NCBI GenBank assembly: GCA_019973155.2
Contig: BPQB01000049.1
Location: 62,001 to 126,000 of the forward strand
Reading direction: 5' to 3'
DNA: 64,000 bases
Source of the DNA: Phanerochaete sordida
Taxonomy: Eukaryota > Basidiomycota > Agaricomycetes > Polyporales > Phanerochaetaceae
The notes under the pieces were generated by a model. That model was not told where the DNA came from and made no database searches. It worked only from the letters and a program-made list of their open reading frames with translations. The translations under genes and the position numbers were made by a program. Position 1 is the first letter of the stretch. Each line of letters starts with the position of its first letter. Below are positions 12,028 through 22,985 of the stretch, piece by piece.

Positions 12028-15000
12028 CTAGTCGAAGAAATCGACTCGGCCTCTGCGAGGCGAGATGACGGCGACCACCTTGCCGTCAAAGCTGAGAAGG
12101 TCGCCGCCGGACGTCGCGATGAGGTCGCTCTCGTATGGGTCGAGCGGCACGCCGAGGAGCTTTTCGATGTTTGATGAGACCAGTGCGAAGGCGGTGGCCT
12201 TTGAAATCGTCTTCGGCGCGTTGAGCATTTCCTGTTCAGACGCGCGTCAGCAGCCGTTTGCTCGAAACAGATGTTCTGGGAGAACGAAAGACCTACCCAT
12301 CCGGCGTCGAAGCGCAGGTTGCGCACCGCCCACGCGCTCAGTCCGGGCATACCACTTGTGCCCTGCGGGCCTATGCCGACTGTCACACCGGCCTCAATGA
12401 GGCGCGCAATCGCGCTCTGGTTCGTGATGGGGAGGCCCGGATTACTGAAGGAGATGAATGATACATGGCTGCGGTCAAGGTGAACGCACTTACACCCTGC
12501 GGAGATCCCAGGAGTACGCCAAGGGTCTCGGTGGCGAGACGACGACTCCGATGCCAGCGCCGGCGAGCTCGTCGGCCAAGAGGTGCGCCTCGGCGCCGCC
12601 AAGGATGGTCACCTTCATGGTGTGCCCCGTCTTGGCCTCAACCTCCGTCTTCAGCGTGATGAGAGTAGCAATGATATCAGCGTTGTGCGTCTCGACGATC
12701 AACGGGATTTCGCCCTACATGAGATGAACAAGATGAGTTCTTCTCCGGTCAGACCCACTTCGCAGAACTCACGTCAACAACTTTCTTGTACCACGCTTCG
12801 CCGTCCCCTTGAGGCGGATGCAGCAGCACGTGTCGAAGCGCAGCAATCTCGGTGCTCACGCTGGGGACGTCTCCGTGTCCGATTGCGAAGTGCAGGGCGG
12901 CGACATCGCTCACAACAGCGCCCATCTCCAGCTTGGTCGCTGCGCCGAGCGAGAACGCGGTGCTCAGCCCGCGGGCGAATGCGCCATCGTGGTAGACCGG
13001 GGAGACGGCGATGGTCACGCCTGCGCGATAGGCAAGTCTGCGAAAGTGGTGAGATATAGTCTAAGCCAGCTCGCTGAACGAACTCACAGCGCGTCGCGAG
13101 TCCCGAACATCAGCCCGTCGACGGCCTTGGGCAGATATCCTGGACCGCCTGCGATAGAAGGTGGGTCTCCGGCGAGAAGGTTGTACATTGGGCCGTCCCC
13201 CGTGGAGCGCTCCATGGGAATTTCGCTCAAACCGATGTACGAACCAGCAGTGACCAGGCCGGGCTGAAGGGATCCTCCGGCGAGATCCACGACGTCGAGG
13301 TTATCTGCAGCCAGGCTGTACGCGCACTCTTCGCCAGGGCCTGCACAGACGATACCTGTGTGTCTCTCCGACACTTCCATGACCACGATGCCAGGCTCGG
13401 AGCTTCCCCGAGCCTCGAAGGCATCATAGAGCTCACGGCGTGGATGCTTCAGCAGCAAGCTAGACACGTTCGCGAACACGATAGTCCCAGTCTTGACCCT
13501 CGTCGGCGCGATGGGTGGAAGGCCCTCATACTTGACGGCGTTTGCTGCCTCCTGGTCGAAGTCTGGCGTCTTCGGCGCGCGTTGTGCCATCGCGGGCTTC
13601 TCGACCGTGAACGGATCCGCGAGCTGCGGGATGCCATCGATGTAGACCTGCTTGGGCGTAGCTCCGAGGGCAAGGGGGTGGCTATCCCAAATGACGACAT
13701 CTACAGAGCTGTCAGCCCTGATGGTCGCCCATCCCGAACTTGCGATACATGCCTGCATCGTAACCTAGTCACGATTTCGCTCAGCTTTTGACTCAAAGAA
13801 CTGGTAGAGAATCGCTTACCAGTCTTGAGATAACCAATCCGATGGTCCAGACCCAGCACTTTGGCCGCTGTGGTCGTGACGGAGGCAAGGGCGATGTTGT
13901 CCGCGAGGCCGTAGAAATGCGCCTGTGCTGCTTCGTGTATGAGGTATCGCGACACGATGGCACTGTGGTCAGACTGCGTGAATGGAATTAACGTATGCGG
14001 TGCGCAGGCAGTCGTATTTCCAACCTTCATGACGACGTCAATATCATTGTCAGCAAGCACCCGGGGAGCAAATTCGGAGTGGCGGTATGCCTCGCGCTTG
14101 TACCTGTGCTGCCAGATGAGCGGCTAGCCATGTGACCGCATTAATTGTGGGCTCATACCGGGCGAATGCTGCGAACATGGCCACCGCAGGTGGATGCTCT
14201 AGGTTCCCAAGCTCCGGCTTAATTTGACGTTCATAAACAGACCACGATTGCTGAGACTAACCGTATGCTCGCTTTAGAACATCAGGTACGAGATAAGCCT
14301 CATGGGCGTGGTGGAACGCAGCCACGGGGAAGCGGAATTCGTTCGAGAGCCGGACGAAGGCGTCAAGGTCAACAGCCTCGTAGCAATGTGTTTGAACCTA
14401 GGAGCTGTCAGTGCGCCGCACGCGTTTGACATGCGGACTGCGGTACTGACTTTGACGCGCCCGCGCAGCACATCGACCAGTGCTTCCCACTGGAGGTTCT
14501 CCGGGAACGATTGATCGTTGAGGGATGCCCAGTCGCCCGCCACAGCCTTGGAACAGTATTCGTCTTGCGCCTGCTTAATCTGACGTGCTGTCTCATAGCT
14601 GTCGGGTATGTCAGTGCCGAGCATCTACCCCAGAATTCATGATCCATACCCTTGCCGGAAAGCCCAGAAAGTGTCCATGCGGGTACCCGCGTAAACTCCA
14701 GCTAGAATTTGGAACGGTCAAGCTCTGTCGAGCGCCATGCGAACATCACGACTTACAAGGATTTTCGCCTGCATCGAAACGGTAGGTTTAGTACAGGTAA
14801 CTGGGCTTTGCCAATTGAACACACCGCAAGCATGTCTACGATGTCCAGTTTCCGTCAGCACAGCGTACAACTTTGATATTAATGAACGAACTTCATGTGC
14901 CTCCATCTCGGGGGAGACCCGTCGTTCTCGTGTGATCTATTCAGATTGAAAGGTGGCTCAACTAGCATTGCTGTGGGTGAACGCTCGACTGTCGGCCGTG

Positions 15001-15869
15001 GTTTGATGACAAATGCCTGTCCACCTGAACGAAGCTTCAGCTTGCAACCTACAACCTGCGCATGTGGACTCACCAATAGCATTTGCAGAGCCAGGTAGTA
15101 TCAGTGCAGTGGTCAGACCGCCTGCGACGGAGCTAGCATAGCCTAGAGGTCCATCTCATCAAGCACCGCGAGGCCGTGAGTAGCGTAGGTGCCAACCTTC
15201 ATCGTGAGTGTTCAGGCCGTCCAGAGAACGCAGCCATGGCTGAACGAGACCCTTCAGAGAGTTCCCGTCTTGAGCCCCGGCGAGGGCTGGGGAAGGCTCG
15301 TCGCCCAAATGCGAGTGAACGTCGATGATACTGCGGGTCCAGACGCGCTGGGTAAGTCTGGGATGCGGTTGAGCGTCGGGTGACGCGTCACGTACCCTGG
15401 GGTGACCCATGCGCTGCATAGGATGAGTACAATGCTTAACTGAGAAGACTTATTGGGCGTACCCGTGCGCGTCGACAGAGACAAGGTCATCATATTCCCC
15501 CAACAAAGCCTCGCTTATGGTCCCGACATGCTTGATGATACCACCGTCGAAGAGGACATCCCCCTGCAATACTTCGAGCCCTTGTACCCGGCCCGTCCAA
15601 ATGGTGGCATTACGTATGACCACAGGCTTGGTGCCCGTCTGGAAGCGGTCCGAGACGTTGCGGGCATAGAAGTCTTCGGGAGGGCCTGGCTTAGCATCCA
15701 AGGCGCGACACCTTGCAAGCGTGGCAGAGGCGTGTATCGGAACGTGCACAGATCGGCGATTCTCGTCGTTGGAGAAGTAGACGACGTGATAACAGAGGTT
15801 GAATAGCAGGAAGACCGCGACGATGACGAGGGACGTCCGCCGCGGGTGCACGGTGTAGTCGAGGGGCAT
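12028..15869 (-). CDS. Membrane-anchored tandem amidohydrolase-like protein (CE9-like superfamily)
   Basis: Roughly 950 residues over about 19 exons. A signal-anchor helix (LVIVAVFLLFNLCYHVVYF, residues about 14-32) suggests a type II membrane protein. The first amidohydrolase domain carries the HxH metal motif DVHSHLG (near 15310), PGSANAIGGQAF, HACGENPSGVYAGTRM, THCYEA, HHAHEAY and SDHS, a plausible complete metal site. A second amidohydrolase-like half follows from about 13500 to the stop: LQPGLVTAGSYIGL stands where HxH should be, while VETHNAD and AEAHLLADEL remain. Several exons are tiny, e.g. 13753-13764 (12 nt, GYDA region), next to a GC..AG intron at 13701-13752. The start at 15869 is the first ATG before the anchor; an upstream exon is possible. 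Substrate unknown. Confidence 0.82.
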
Positions 15870-16967
15870 CGCGCGCACCACTGGGCTTGTATCATCGACC
15901 GTTTACGCCGAAATTGTCGGCGAAGACGCAGGGGAGGCGCAGGATGACCGAGCAAAGGCCGCGGTCGTCGTGGAAGACGCGGAGAGGTACGCGCCCAGCT
16001 CGCCCATATGCGTCCGCTGATGCGCGACTTGGTCGTCGCGCCGAGTCGCCGTTGTTGCCTCCGTGTGTGAACTTAACGCTTCACGCTGCTGACGAGTGCT
16101 ATCTCCACGGCTCACACAACCAGCGTTCTCGCGGGGATAGATTCGCAGAGTGCTACAGGACACGCCACAGGCGATGTATTCGATTGAGATTACACATACA
16201 ACGCGCACTAAGCCGGTGATCTCTGACACAGGAGGCAGGCGTGGGCGACGCCGACGCCCGCAGCGATGGACTGCGCTCCTGAGAACGTCGGAGCGTGGAT
16301 CAGGGTGTCTGTTGCACATGGGAGGCTGAAACTGACGTCCGGCGGGTGATGTTCCTGGGAGCGAGCATGGGGCGGGCAGGTACACGAGGTGGCGTGGCTG
16401 TGGAACAGGCTGGCGTCGTGGAGGGCACGAGCGAGGGCTGGCAATGTCGGGCGGGAGGGCGTGGGCGGTGTCTGTGGCCGCGGTTCGGCCGCGGAGGACG
16501 GGGCGGACGACGAGGACAGGGTCGTTCGAGACAGCGGGGAAGGAGGGGATGCGGGGGGCGCTTGGCTGGCAGGAGGCGGCCGAAAGCCGACACTGGCCGC
16601 GGGCGCCTGAGGGCGGCTGTAATGTTATTTTCTGCCCTTAGAGACTAACCGACGGCGAGCCACACCCCCTCCTTCTCCCCTCCCCGTGGAATGTCGTCGG
16701 TGGTGCTCTGCCCACCTATTTCTTCCCCATCCTCGACGCCCTCCGCTCCTTACAGCGACTCGACGACTCACGAACTAATTCCAGGCCAAGTCCCCTACAA
16801 AGCGCCTTGCCTCCACTGAGAACAACAATAAACCTTTTAGGTGCGTGCGTCGCGACAACAGGCCATTGTCCGCGTGTCTGACCCGCTTGTCCGCTTGCCC
16901 TTCGCGTCTTAAAAGGCGTGCTCTTCGAAGGCGGTCCGCGTACAGACCCTCCGCTGCAGTGCCCTTC
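15870..16967. promoter_or_regulatory. Divergent promoter region, amidohydrolase / TRP-like channel
   Basis: About 1.1 kb between two divergent start codons. The left half is ordinary mixed sequence. Around 16420-16600 it is strongly G-rich on the plus strand, and 16655-16720 is C/T-rich, as often seen upstream of fungal transcription starts. No coding signal was convincing. Promoter assignment rests on position. Confidence 0.4.
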
Positions 16968-19384
16968 ATGTTCTTCTCAGTCGCCCGGTCGCGACCTTTT
17001 ATTGCTTTCGCCTTGCTCTTACCCTCTTTCGCCCAGGCACACGTGAACAGACTATGTGCGTCGACAACACCCACTGCGTTTGAGGCATCGAAGCTAACCA
17101 CGCGTAGTTACTTCAACCGTATCTTACTGTTCGCCCCCCGAAAGCCTGCTCGTCGAGCAACTCGATATCGTCTACTTTCAAAGCAACGCGACAGTGTCAT
17201 TCAATGTTTCCGCTGCTAGTGTCGTGAGTGCTCTCCTTTCGTTTACCATTCCATCAGCCAACGTTCCCCCAGCTCCCCGATGTTAATGTCACCGCCAACC
17301 TCTTCGTCAACGTGTATGGCATGCGGCCATTCAATATGACCATTGATCTCTGCAGCCTACTCCAGGGTGCCCTCTGCCCACTCCCCACCTACAATTTCAC
17401 TGGCGCGGACTCGATAACACTGCCCCCCGCCGTCGACGTTACACATTTTCTCCCAGAGATAGCTTACAAGATCCCTGATCTCGAGGCCTTTGTGCAGTTG
17501 ACGCTCACAGAGGTCAACACTGGCAAAGTGCGCGCGTGCGTTCAGTCCACGCTATCCAACGGCTGGTCAGCCCGCCAAACAGGCGTCGAGTGGGCGACCG
17601 GCGGCATTGCATTTTTAGCACTGGCGTCCGCAGTCTTCTATTCGTATTTCCGCCCCGACTCTCTCGCGCCGGTGCGCTTCCTCGACGTCATCTACCTCTT
17701 CCAATCCATCGCCGCCTCAGCGCTCTTCGGCCTGAACTACCCCTCGGTATATCGCGCGTATGGGCTCAACTTTGCGTGGGCTCTCGGACTCTTCAGCCAG
17801 TCCGACTCGTCGTCCATCCAGCAGTCGATAGACAACATGCGCCGCCTTACAGGTGGTACCCTCGCAGACTCTGGCTCCGGAGACTCCGCCATCTCGCTCG
17901 TCAACCGGAAGCTCAGCCCCTACAACAACCCTTACGGAGACTGGGTTATCCCAGACTCCCTCCTCGCGCGCTTCGCTGCTTTGCCGAAGGTCGACCTTAA
18001 CACTTTCATCGCGGGTAATGGAACCCTCCCCACGGCGCCCCTTACCTCGCAAATTCTCGTTGGCGGACCTGATGTCGCCACCGTGACCCAGGGGTCGTCC
18101 AATACCCTCGAAGCGGGCATCCCAATCTACGTCAGCGTTCTCGGTATCGCAACCGAAAACGCGTTCATGAGCATATTTTTCGTCGCGCTCATACTCACTG
18201 CGATTGTTCTCTTTCTGCTCGGTGCGGCGTACGTCGTCCTCCGTGTCGTCTCACGGCGCACCAGCTGGGGACAGCGCAAGGGGCTCGAGCTGGAAAAGGC
18301 GATCGCTCGCTACCCCTCCTTCGCTCGCGCATGGCTCTTCCGCACCGCCGTTGTCTGTGGCGTTCCCGTCTTCATCTTCGGCTTCTACCAATGGACACTG
18401 GGCGACTCATGGCTGGCAGATTTGCTCGCCGTTTTCCTCATACTCTACATCTTGCTATCCGTCAGCATCCCGACCCTACTCATCTTCCGCCCACCGCTAA
18501 TCTCGCGCTACTTCCGCACACGCGAAGTTGAGGACCCCACTCAGTCGCCTTCACTCGTGCCGTTCACATCACCGCTGCGCCGCGAGCGGCTGTACTTCAT
18601 CATCGCCCTCGGCGTGGCTATTCTTGTCAAGACCCTCGTTGTGGCATTCGGCCAGAAACACGGCATGGTGCAAGCGATCATAGTCCTGATCTCCGAAGTC
18701 TTGCTCTTCGGCGTGTTCCTCGTGCTGAAGCCGTACCGTACGCGTGGTGCCGACTTCCTCTGGGGCACGCTTGCCGTCGTGCGCATCGTGTGCACAGGCC
18801 TCCTCATCGCGTTCAGCATCTCGCTCGCACTCAGCCCGATCCCGCGCGTCGCCATCGGCATCGTTGCCGCGGTCATCTGGTCGCTGGCGGTCGTGCTCAT
18901 GTTCTTCAACATCCTCGTCAACCTCGGCGCCTGGCGGTTCATCAAGTGGGTGCTGCCGTTCCGCCGGAATCGCTCGTTCGTGAGCGAGGCAACTCTCGCG
19001 AACGAGAACGGCTCGGCGCCGTCGCTCGAGCCGAAGGGGGACGCGGAGAAGACGACAGTCACACCTGTGTCTTCGACGTACTACCGACGCCCCGAGAACC
19101 CTGAGCCGACGCACACGCCGACGACCGCCTCCGCGTTCTCGCCGGTCACGACCCTGAGCCACTTCAGCGACCCGCCAAGCGCGCACTCGCGTGTGACGAG
19201 CACCACGACGACGACGCTCGGCGAGACCCTGCCGCACCGCTGGTCCTTCCAGCACTCGCGGCCACCATCGACGTCGCTCGCGTCGCACGGCCCCATCACA
19301 CCCGTGACGATGAGCGGCGAGTCGGTCTACACGACGCCGCGGCAGAGCTGGCGGCAGTCGGACAATCCACCACCGTCTTCATAA
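16968..19384 (+). CDS. TRP-like/ML-like domain membrane channel (Flc/Pkd2-type)
   Basis: Fungal proteins of this type (Flc, Pkd2) act in calcium handling, FAD transport to the ER or wall stress. Exons 16968-17055, 17108-17223 and 17273-19384 give 771 residues. An N-terminal signal peptide (FIAFALLLPSFAQA) leads into a lumenal ML-like domain with SYCSPPESLLVEQLDI, NATVSFNVSAAS and NVTANLFVNVYG plus Cys residues. The TRP-like core follows with about nine hydrophobic helices between roughly 17590 and 18950, e.g. IFFVALILTAIVLFLLGAAY and GIVAAVIWSLAVVLMFFNIL. The last 140 residues are a Ser/Thr/Pro-rich cytosolic tail. The acceptor at 17272 is preferred over 17257 because it gives a 49-nt intron. 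Paralogue assignment is not resolved. Confidence 0.87.
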
Positions 19385-19777
19385 TCTAATCCCGTCCTGC
19401 ATCTTTCTGGGTACATAGATTACACTTATCACGCACGTATGATATCCACGAGCCTAATACCTGACACTCTGCAGGATTCTTTTCTTTCGTCTCACCATTT
19501 AGCATCTTTGCACGCTACCCGCTAGCTACCCACCCTCATTTCATATGGACGCTCATTCTACACCCACACGCAATTCAACTAGACAGTAGACAAGGATCTG
19601 CTCATACATACATTCGCTGTACAATCATTGCATGTATCGAGTTTGTACCAAAAATATAGGAAACCGGACCCTGGATGGATGCTCGTCTCGCGCGGACGGT
19701 GTGGAGCGCCTGCTGATGCGCCTGATGCGCCCTGCCTGCTTCCGGCTCTGAAAATTCGCGCCTTCCTCCGCTCAGCC
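19385..19777. other. Intergenic, no gene seen
   Basis: 393 nt holding the channel gene 3' end and the RMT2 leader. It is AT-richer than its neighbours. No feature was recognised. Confidence 0.4.
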
Positions 19778-21234
19778 ATGCATCCCGAGACCGAAGACAT
19801 CGACGTCGACGCCGACGCGGCCATCGAAGAGGCGTCCGAGTTTGGCACACGCCTCATCCAGACGATTCTCAACCGTGCGCCGTTCGAGGTCGCCAAAACG
19901 CAGATCGACGCGGGCGCACCGCTGTGGTTCCAGGACGATGAGGGCACGTCCGCCCTGCACGCCGCGGCATACGTCGAGAACGAGGAGCTCGTGAGATACT
20001 TGATAGAGCAGGGTGCGATCTGGAATGCGGGTGCGTGCTGTTGCTGCTTCCCTGGCGTGTACTTGGCCGACGGTCCGGTCGACAGTCGACAACCTGCGCA
20101 ATAGCGCGGGAGACATTGCGCTGTCTATGAACAACGAACCTATCTATACCTGCATCCGTGACGCAGGAATCCGGTCTGGTGAGTATAGCGACGGCTGCTT
20201 CGTGGCGCGTGTTCTCATCATCGCTGAACCTAGAGCTACTCCTGGCACTTCTTGCCTCAAAAGGCCCCGCGGAGCACTCGCCCTTGGCCCTGGTGTTGAA
20301 GGCGACGGATTTTACTGCCGCTGGCTCAACCGACACGTACCTTACCACAGCCCTGCATTATAAGAAAGACGTTCACGGACAGGAGATCTGTGTCGTGGAT
20401 GCAGGTGGCGAGGAGGTGGGAGTTATGATGGGCTGGGAGCGGCCGATTAGTGAGTTTGACCCCTTCTGAACATGTTCGCCGCTGAAACGAGGCAGTCTAA
20501 AGTGGTGGAGACGGTCAAGAAACTATGCGACGACCATGAGAACGTGGAAGACGGCCTCAAGGTTCTCAACGTTGGATTTGGCCTTGGAATCGTAGGTCGC
20601 CACATGGACCATCGGGAGACGAGAGCTGACAATCTTGTATAGATCGACTCGTTATTCCAGGAACTGCCAGTCAAGCCTTCGCAGCACGTCATTATCGAAG
20701 CGCACCCGGACGTCCTAGCTCATATGAAGGCGACAGGCTGGTATGAGAAACCCGGAGTCAAGATCCTGGAGGGCAAGTGGCAGGACTTCATGGAAAGCGA
20801 CGAGATTATGGAAACCGGCGGATTTGACGTCATCTACACCGACACCTTCTCGGAAGACTATCAAGGTGTGCACGGTGTTGTATGGATGCTTGATGACAGT
20901 CTCACCATCAGCAGACCTGCAGAAGTTCTTCAACTATGTCCCTGACCTCTTGTCAGGGCCTGAGTCGCGGTTCAGCTTCTTCCATGGGCTCGGCGCCACC
21001 AGTACGCGCTTTGTTGATCTGCCCGCGACCCCACGCTGACTGATCGTTTCAGATGCGATGTTCTACGACGTGTACACGCATGTCTCCGAGCTGCACCTCG
21101 CGGAAATCGGCATGGACGTCGAATGGAGCGACGTCGATGTTTTCGAAAACAGCTACGAGCGATGGGGAAACACTCGCGAGTACTTCAGCAGGCGGTTCTA
21201 CAGGCTGCCAGTCGCGAAGATGCGTACTCTTTGA
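19778..21234 (+). CDS. RMT2: Protein arginine N-methyltransferase 2 (Rmt2)
   Basis: Rmt2 is a fungal S-adenosylmethionine-dependent enzyme that methylates the delta nitrogen of arginine; in yeast the target is ribosomal protein Rpl12. Exons 19778-20030, 20086-20178, 20234-20449, 20503-20591, 20643-20865, 20915-21001 and 21053-21234 total 1,143 nt, 380 residues. The N-terminus has an ankyrin-like region (GTSALHAAAYVENEELVRYLIEQGA). The methyltransferase core shows MGWERPIM, KVLNVGFGLGIIDSLFQ (the glycine-rich AdoMet loop), HVIIEAHPDVLAHMK and FDVIYTDTFSEDY. It ends FYRLPVAKMRTL as in orthologues. Length and motif order indicate an intact gene. Confidence 0.94.
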
Positions 21235-21711
21235 CGCGCATGCGCATCGCTCACATAGCCTACCGCTCCAGCAATCATCTACACCCCTTTTGTATAGACA
21301 CCCCAGTCGCAATGACCCCACCCCACTTTGCAATGTCACAGTTGCATCTACGACGCCCGCGACCGGCTACCGGGTTTGCAGCACCACAGCTGTACACAAT
21401 CAAACAGGTTACTCGCCGGTCAAGAGTATCCATGATGTGATTGATGTGTGTCTCATCAGGTGCGACGACTGCAACTCGACATCATGGGTAGCGACGCGCA
21501 CCGCCATACAGTTGATAGACCCGACCTGCCTCTGGTTTCGCATATAAGATGGGCAGCGCGATGTCGCTGCATCCCCAGCGGGTCTTTGCTCTTTCACCAC
21601 AGTCGACTGGTTCGACTTTCTGTGTATTCTACCTTCGCTTTCCAACCGAGTCTAGCACTCGACGCTCTCTTTCTTTGGGTCTTCTCGACCGCATTCGTTC
21701 GACGCTCCGCG
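21235..21711. other. Intergenic, no gene seen
   Basis: 477 nt between RMT2 and the Gln-rich membrane protein gene. I found no conserved frame. Confidence 0.4.
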
Positions 21712-22779
21712 ATGTCTTACGTCTACCAGGGACAGCAGCCGTACCAAGGCCCGCCGCCGGGTCTTCAGCAACAAGGCCAGCCACAGGGCCAGCAGCAGCC
21801 TCAGGGTCAGACGACATATCAGCCACCTTACCAGCAGCAGTACCAGCAGTACCAGCCGTACGTGGCGCCTCAGGCCATCTTCCCTACGGCCTTTATCCTC
21901 GTGAGTTCTGCGATTTCACCTCAGGATGATTAATTTGATGTCATCGAACATAGCGCTATACGCCTCACCAAGAGCCCGATCCTGCTGTTCCCGACCAGCT
22001 GAAGAGTTTCGTGAGTCGTTTATAGTAGCCATTCGCGAGCACACAGCTAAAGCTCCAATCAGTTTACTGACGACGTCTGGGCTGCTCGCATCCCAGCCAT
22101 CGTCCGCACCGCCTCCCGCTACTACAAGCACGGCCTGGAATGGATCTGGCTGATCCTGACATTTGGGTGCGTCTGTTTCCAGCAACGGCCTGTCCTGGCC
22201 TGATCTTGGCAACCCAGCTCCGTCATCGCCGTGCCCATCGCCACGTACTTCCTCGTTCTGCCACACCTGCCCGAGGACCCCGAGGACAAGGACGACGACG
22301 GCGAGCACCACTTCTTTCACTGGGGCGGCTTCGACCGCGTGTGGAAGGCGCGGCTCATCGCGCTCGCGGTGTGGATCGCGCTCATGTTCCTGTTCTTCAT
22401 GCCGATGAAGATCTGGAAGTCGAAGGGCAAGGCCGCGGTCAACCAGATGCTCGCGCAGTGGGAGGCCGAGGACAAGGCCGTCCGCCCCGCGGGCGCGGTG
22501 TACCCGACGCTCAAGATGAAGCAGCCGGGCATCATCAGCAAGAACATCGTGAGCCCCTCTCTCTGCTCTGCATGTCGCTGAAGGCTGACGGGCTCGCAGA
22601 AAATTAACGTGGTGATCCCTCCCGGCCCTGCGCCCTCTCTGTACCAGCCTGGCGCTCGGGTTCCCCCAGTGAGTTTGCAGCACGTTCGCGCTTTGAGCCG
22701 CTTGCTCACCATATTCAGCAGTACCTTGCGAACCCGCCTGTCGACCCCGCGGCGTCGCAGTTCTACCAGCAGCCGCAGT

Positions 22780-22815
<36 letters not shown>

Positions 22816-22985
22816 CCGAGGGCCAGTGGGGCCCGCCGTCCGCCGGCTGGGGCAACCGCACCGGGTACGGCAGTGAAGCGCAGGTGCCGCTGTACAACGG
22901 GCGCGACGAGCGCGTGCCCGGCTACGCCGGTATGCCCGTCGCGCAGCCGGACGAGAAGAATCCGTTCGAGGACGTCAAGGTCTAG
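21712..22985 (+). CDS. Unrecognised Gln-rich two-span membrane protein
   Basis: Six exons (21712-21900, 21954-22010, 22063-22166, 22218-22548, 22600-22668, 22719-22985) splice cleanly to 338 residues; every junction is GT..AG and phases agree. The N-terminal 55 residues are Gln/Pro/Tyr-rich. Two hydrophobic segments follow: one around EWIWLILTFGSVIAVPIATYF and one around IALAVWIALMFLFFMPMKIW, separated by an acidic loop (EDPEDKDDDGEHH). The C-terminus has a run of about ten Gln near 22785-22810 and ends KNPFEDVKV. I do not recognise the family; it looks like a fungal orphan or clade-specific membrane protein. An NPF motif in the tail could bind EH-domain endocytic proteins, which is inference only. 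Confidence 0.75.
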
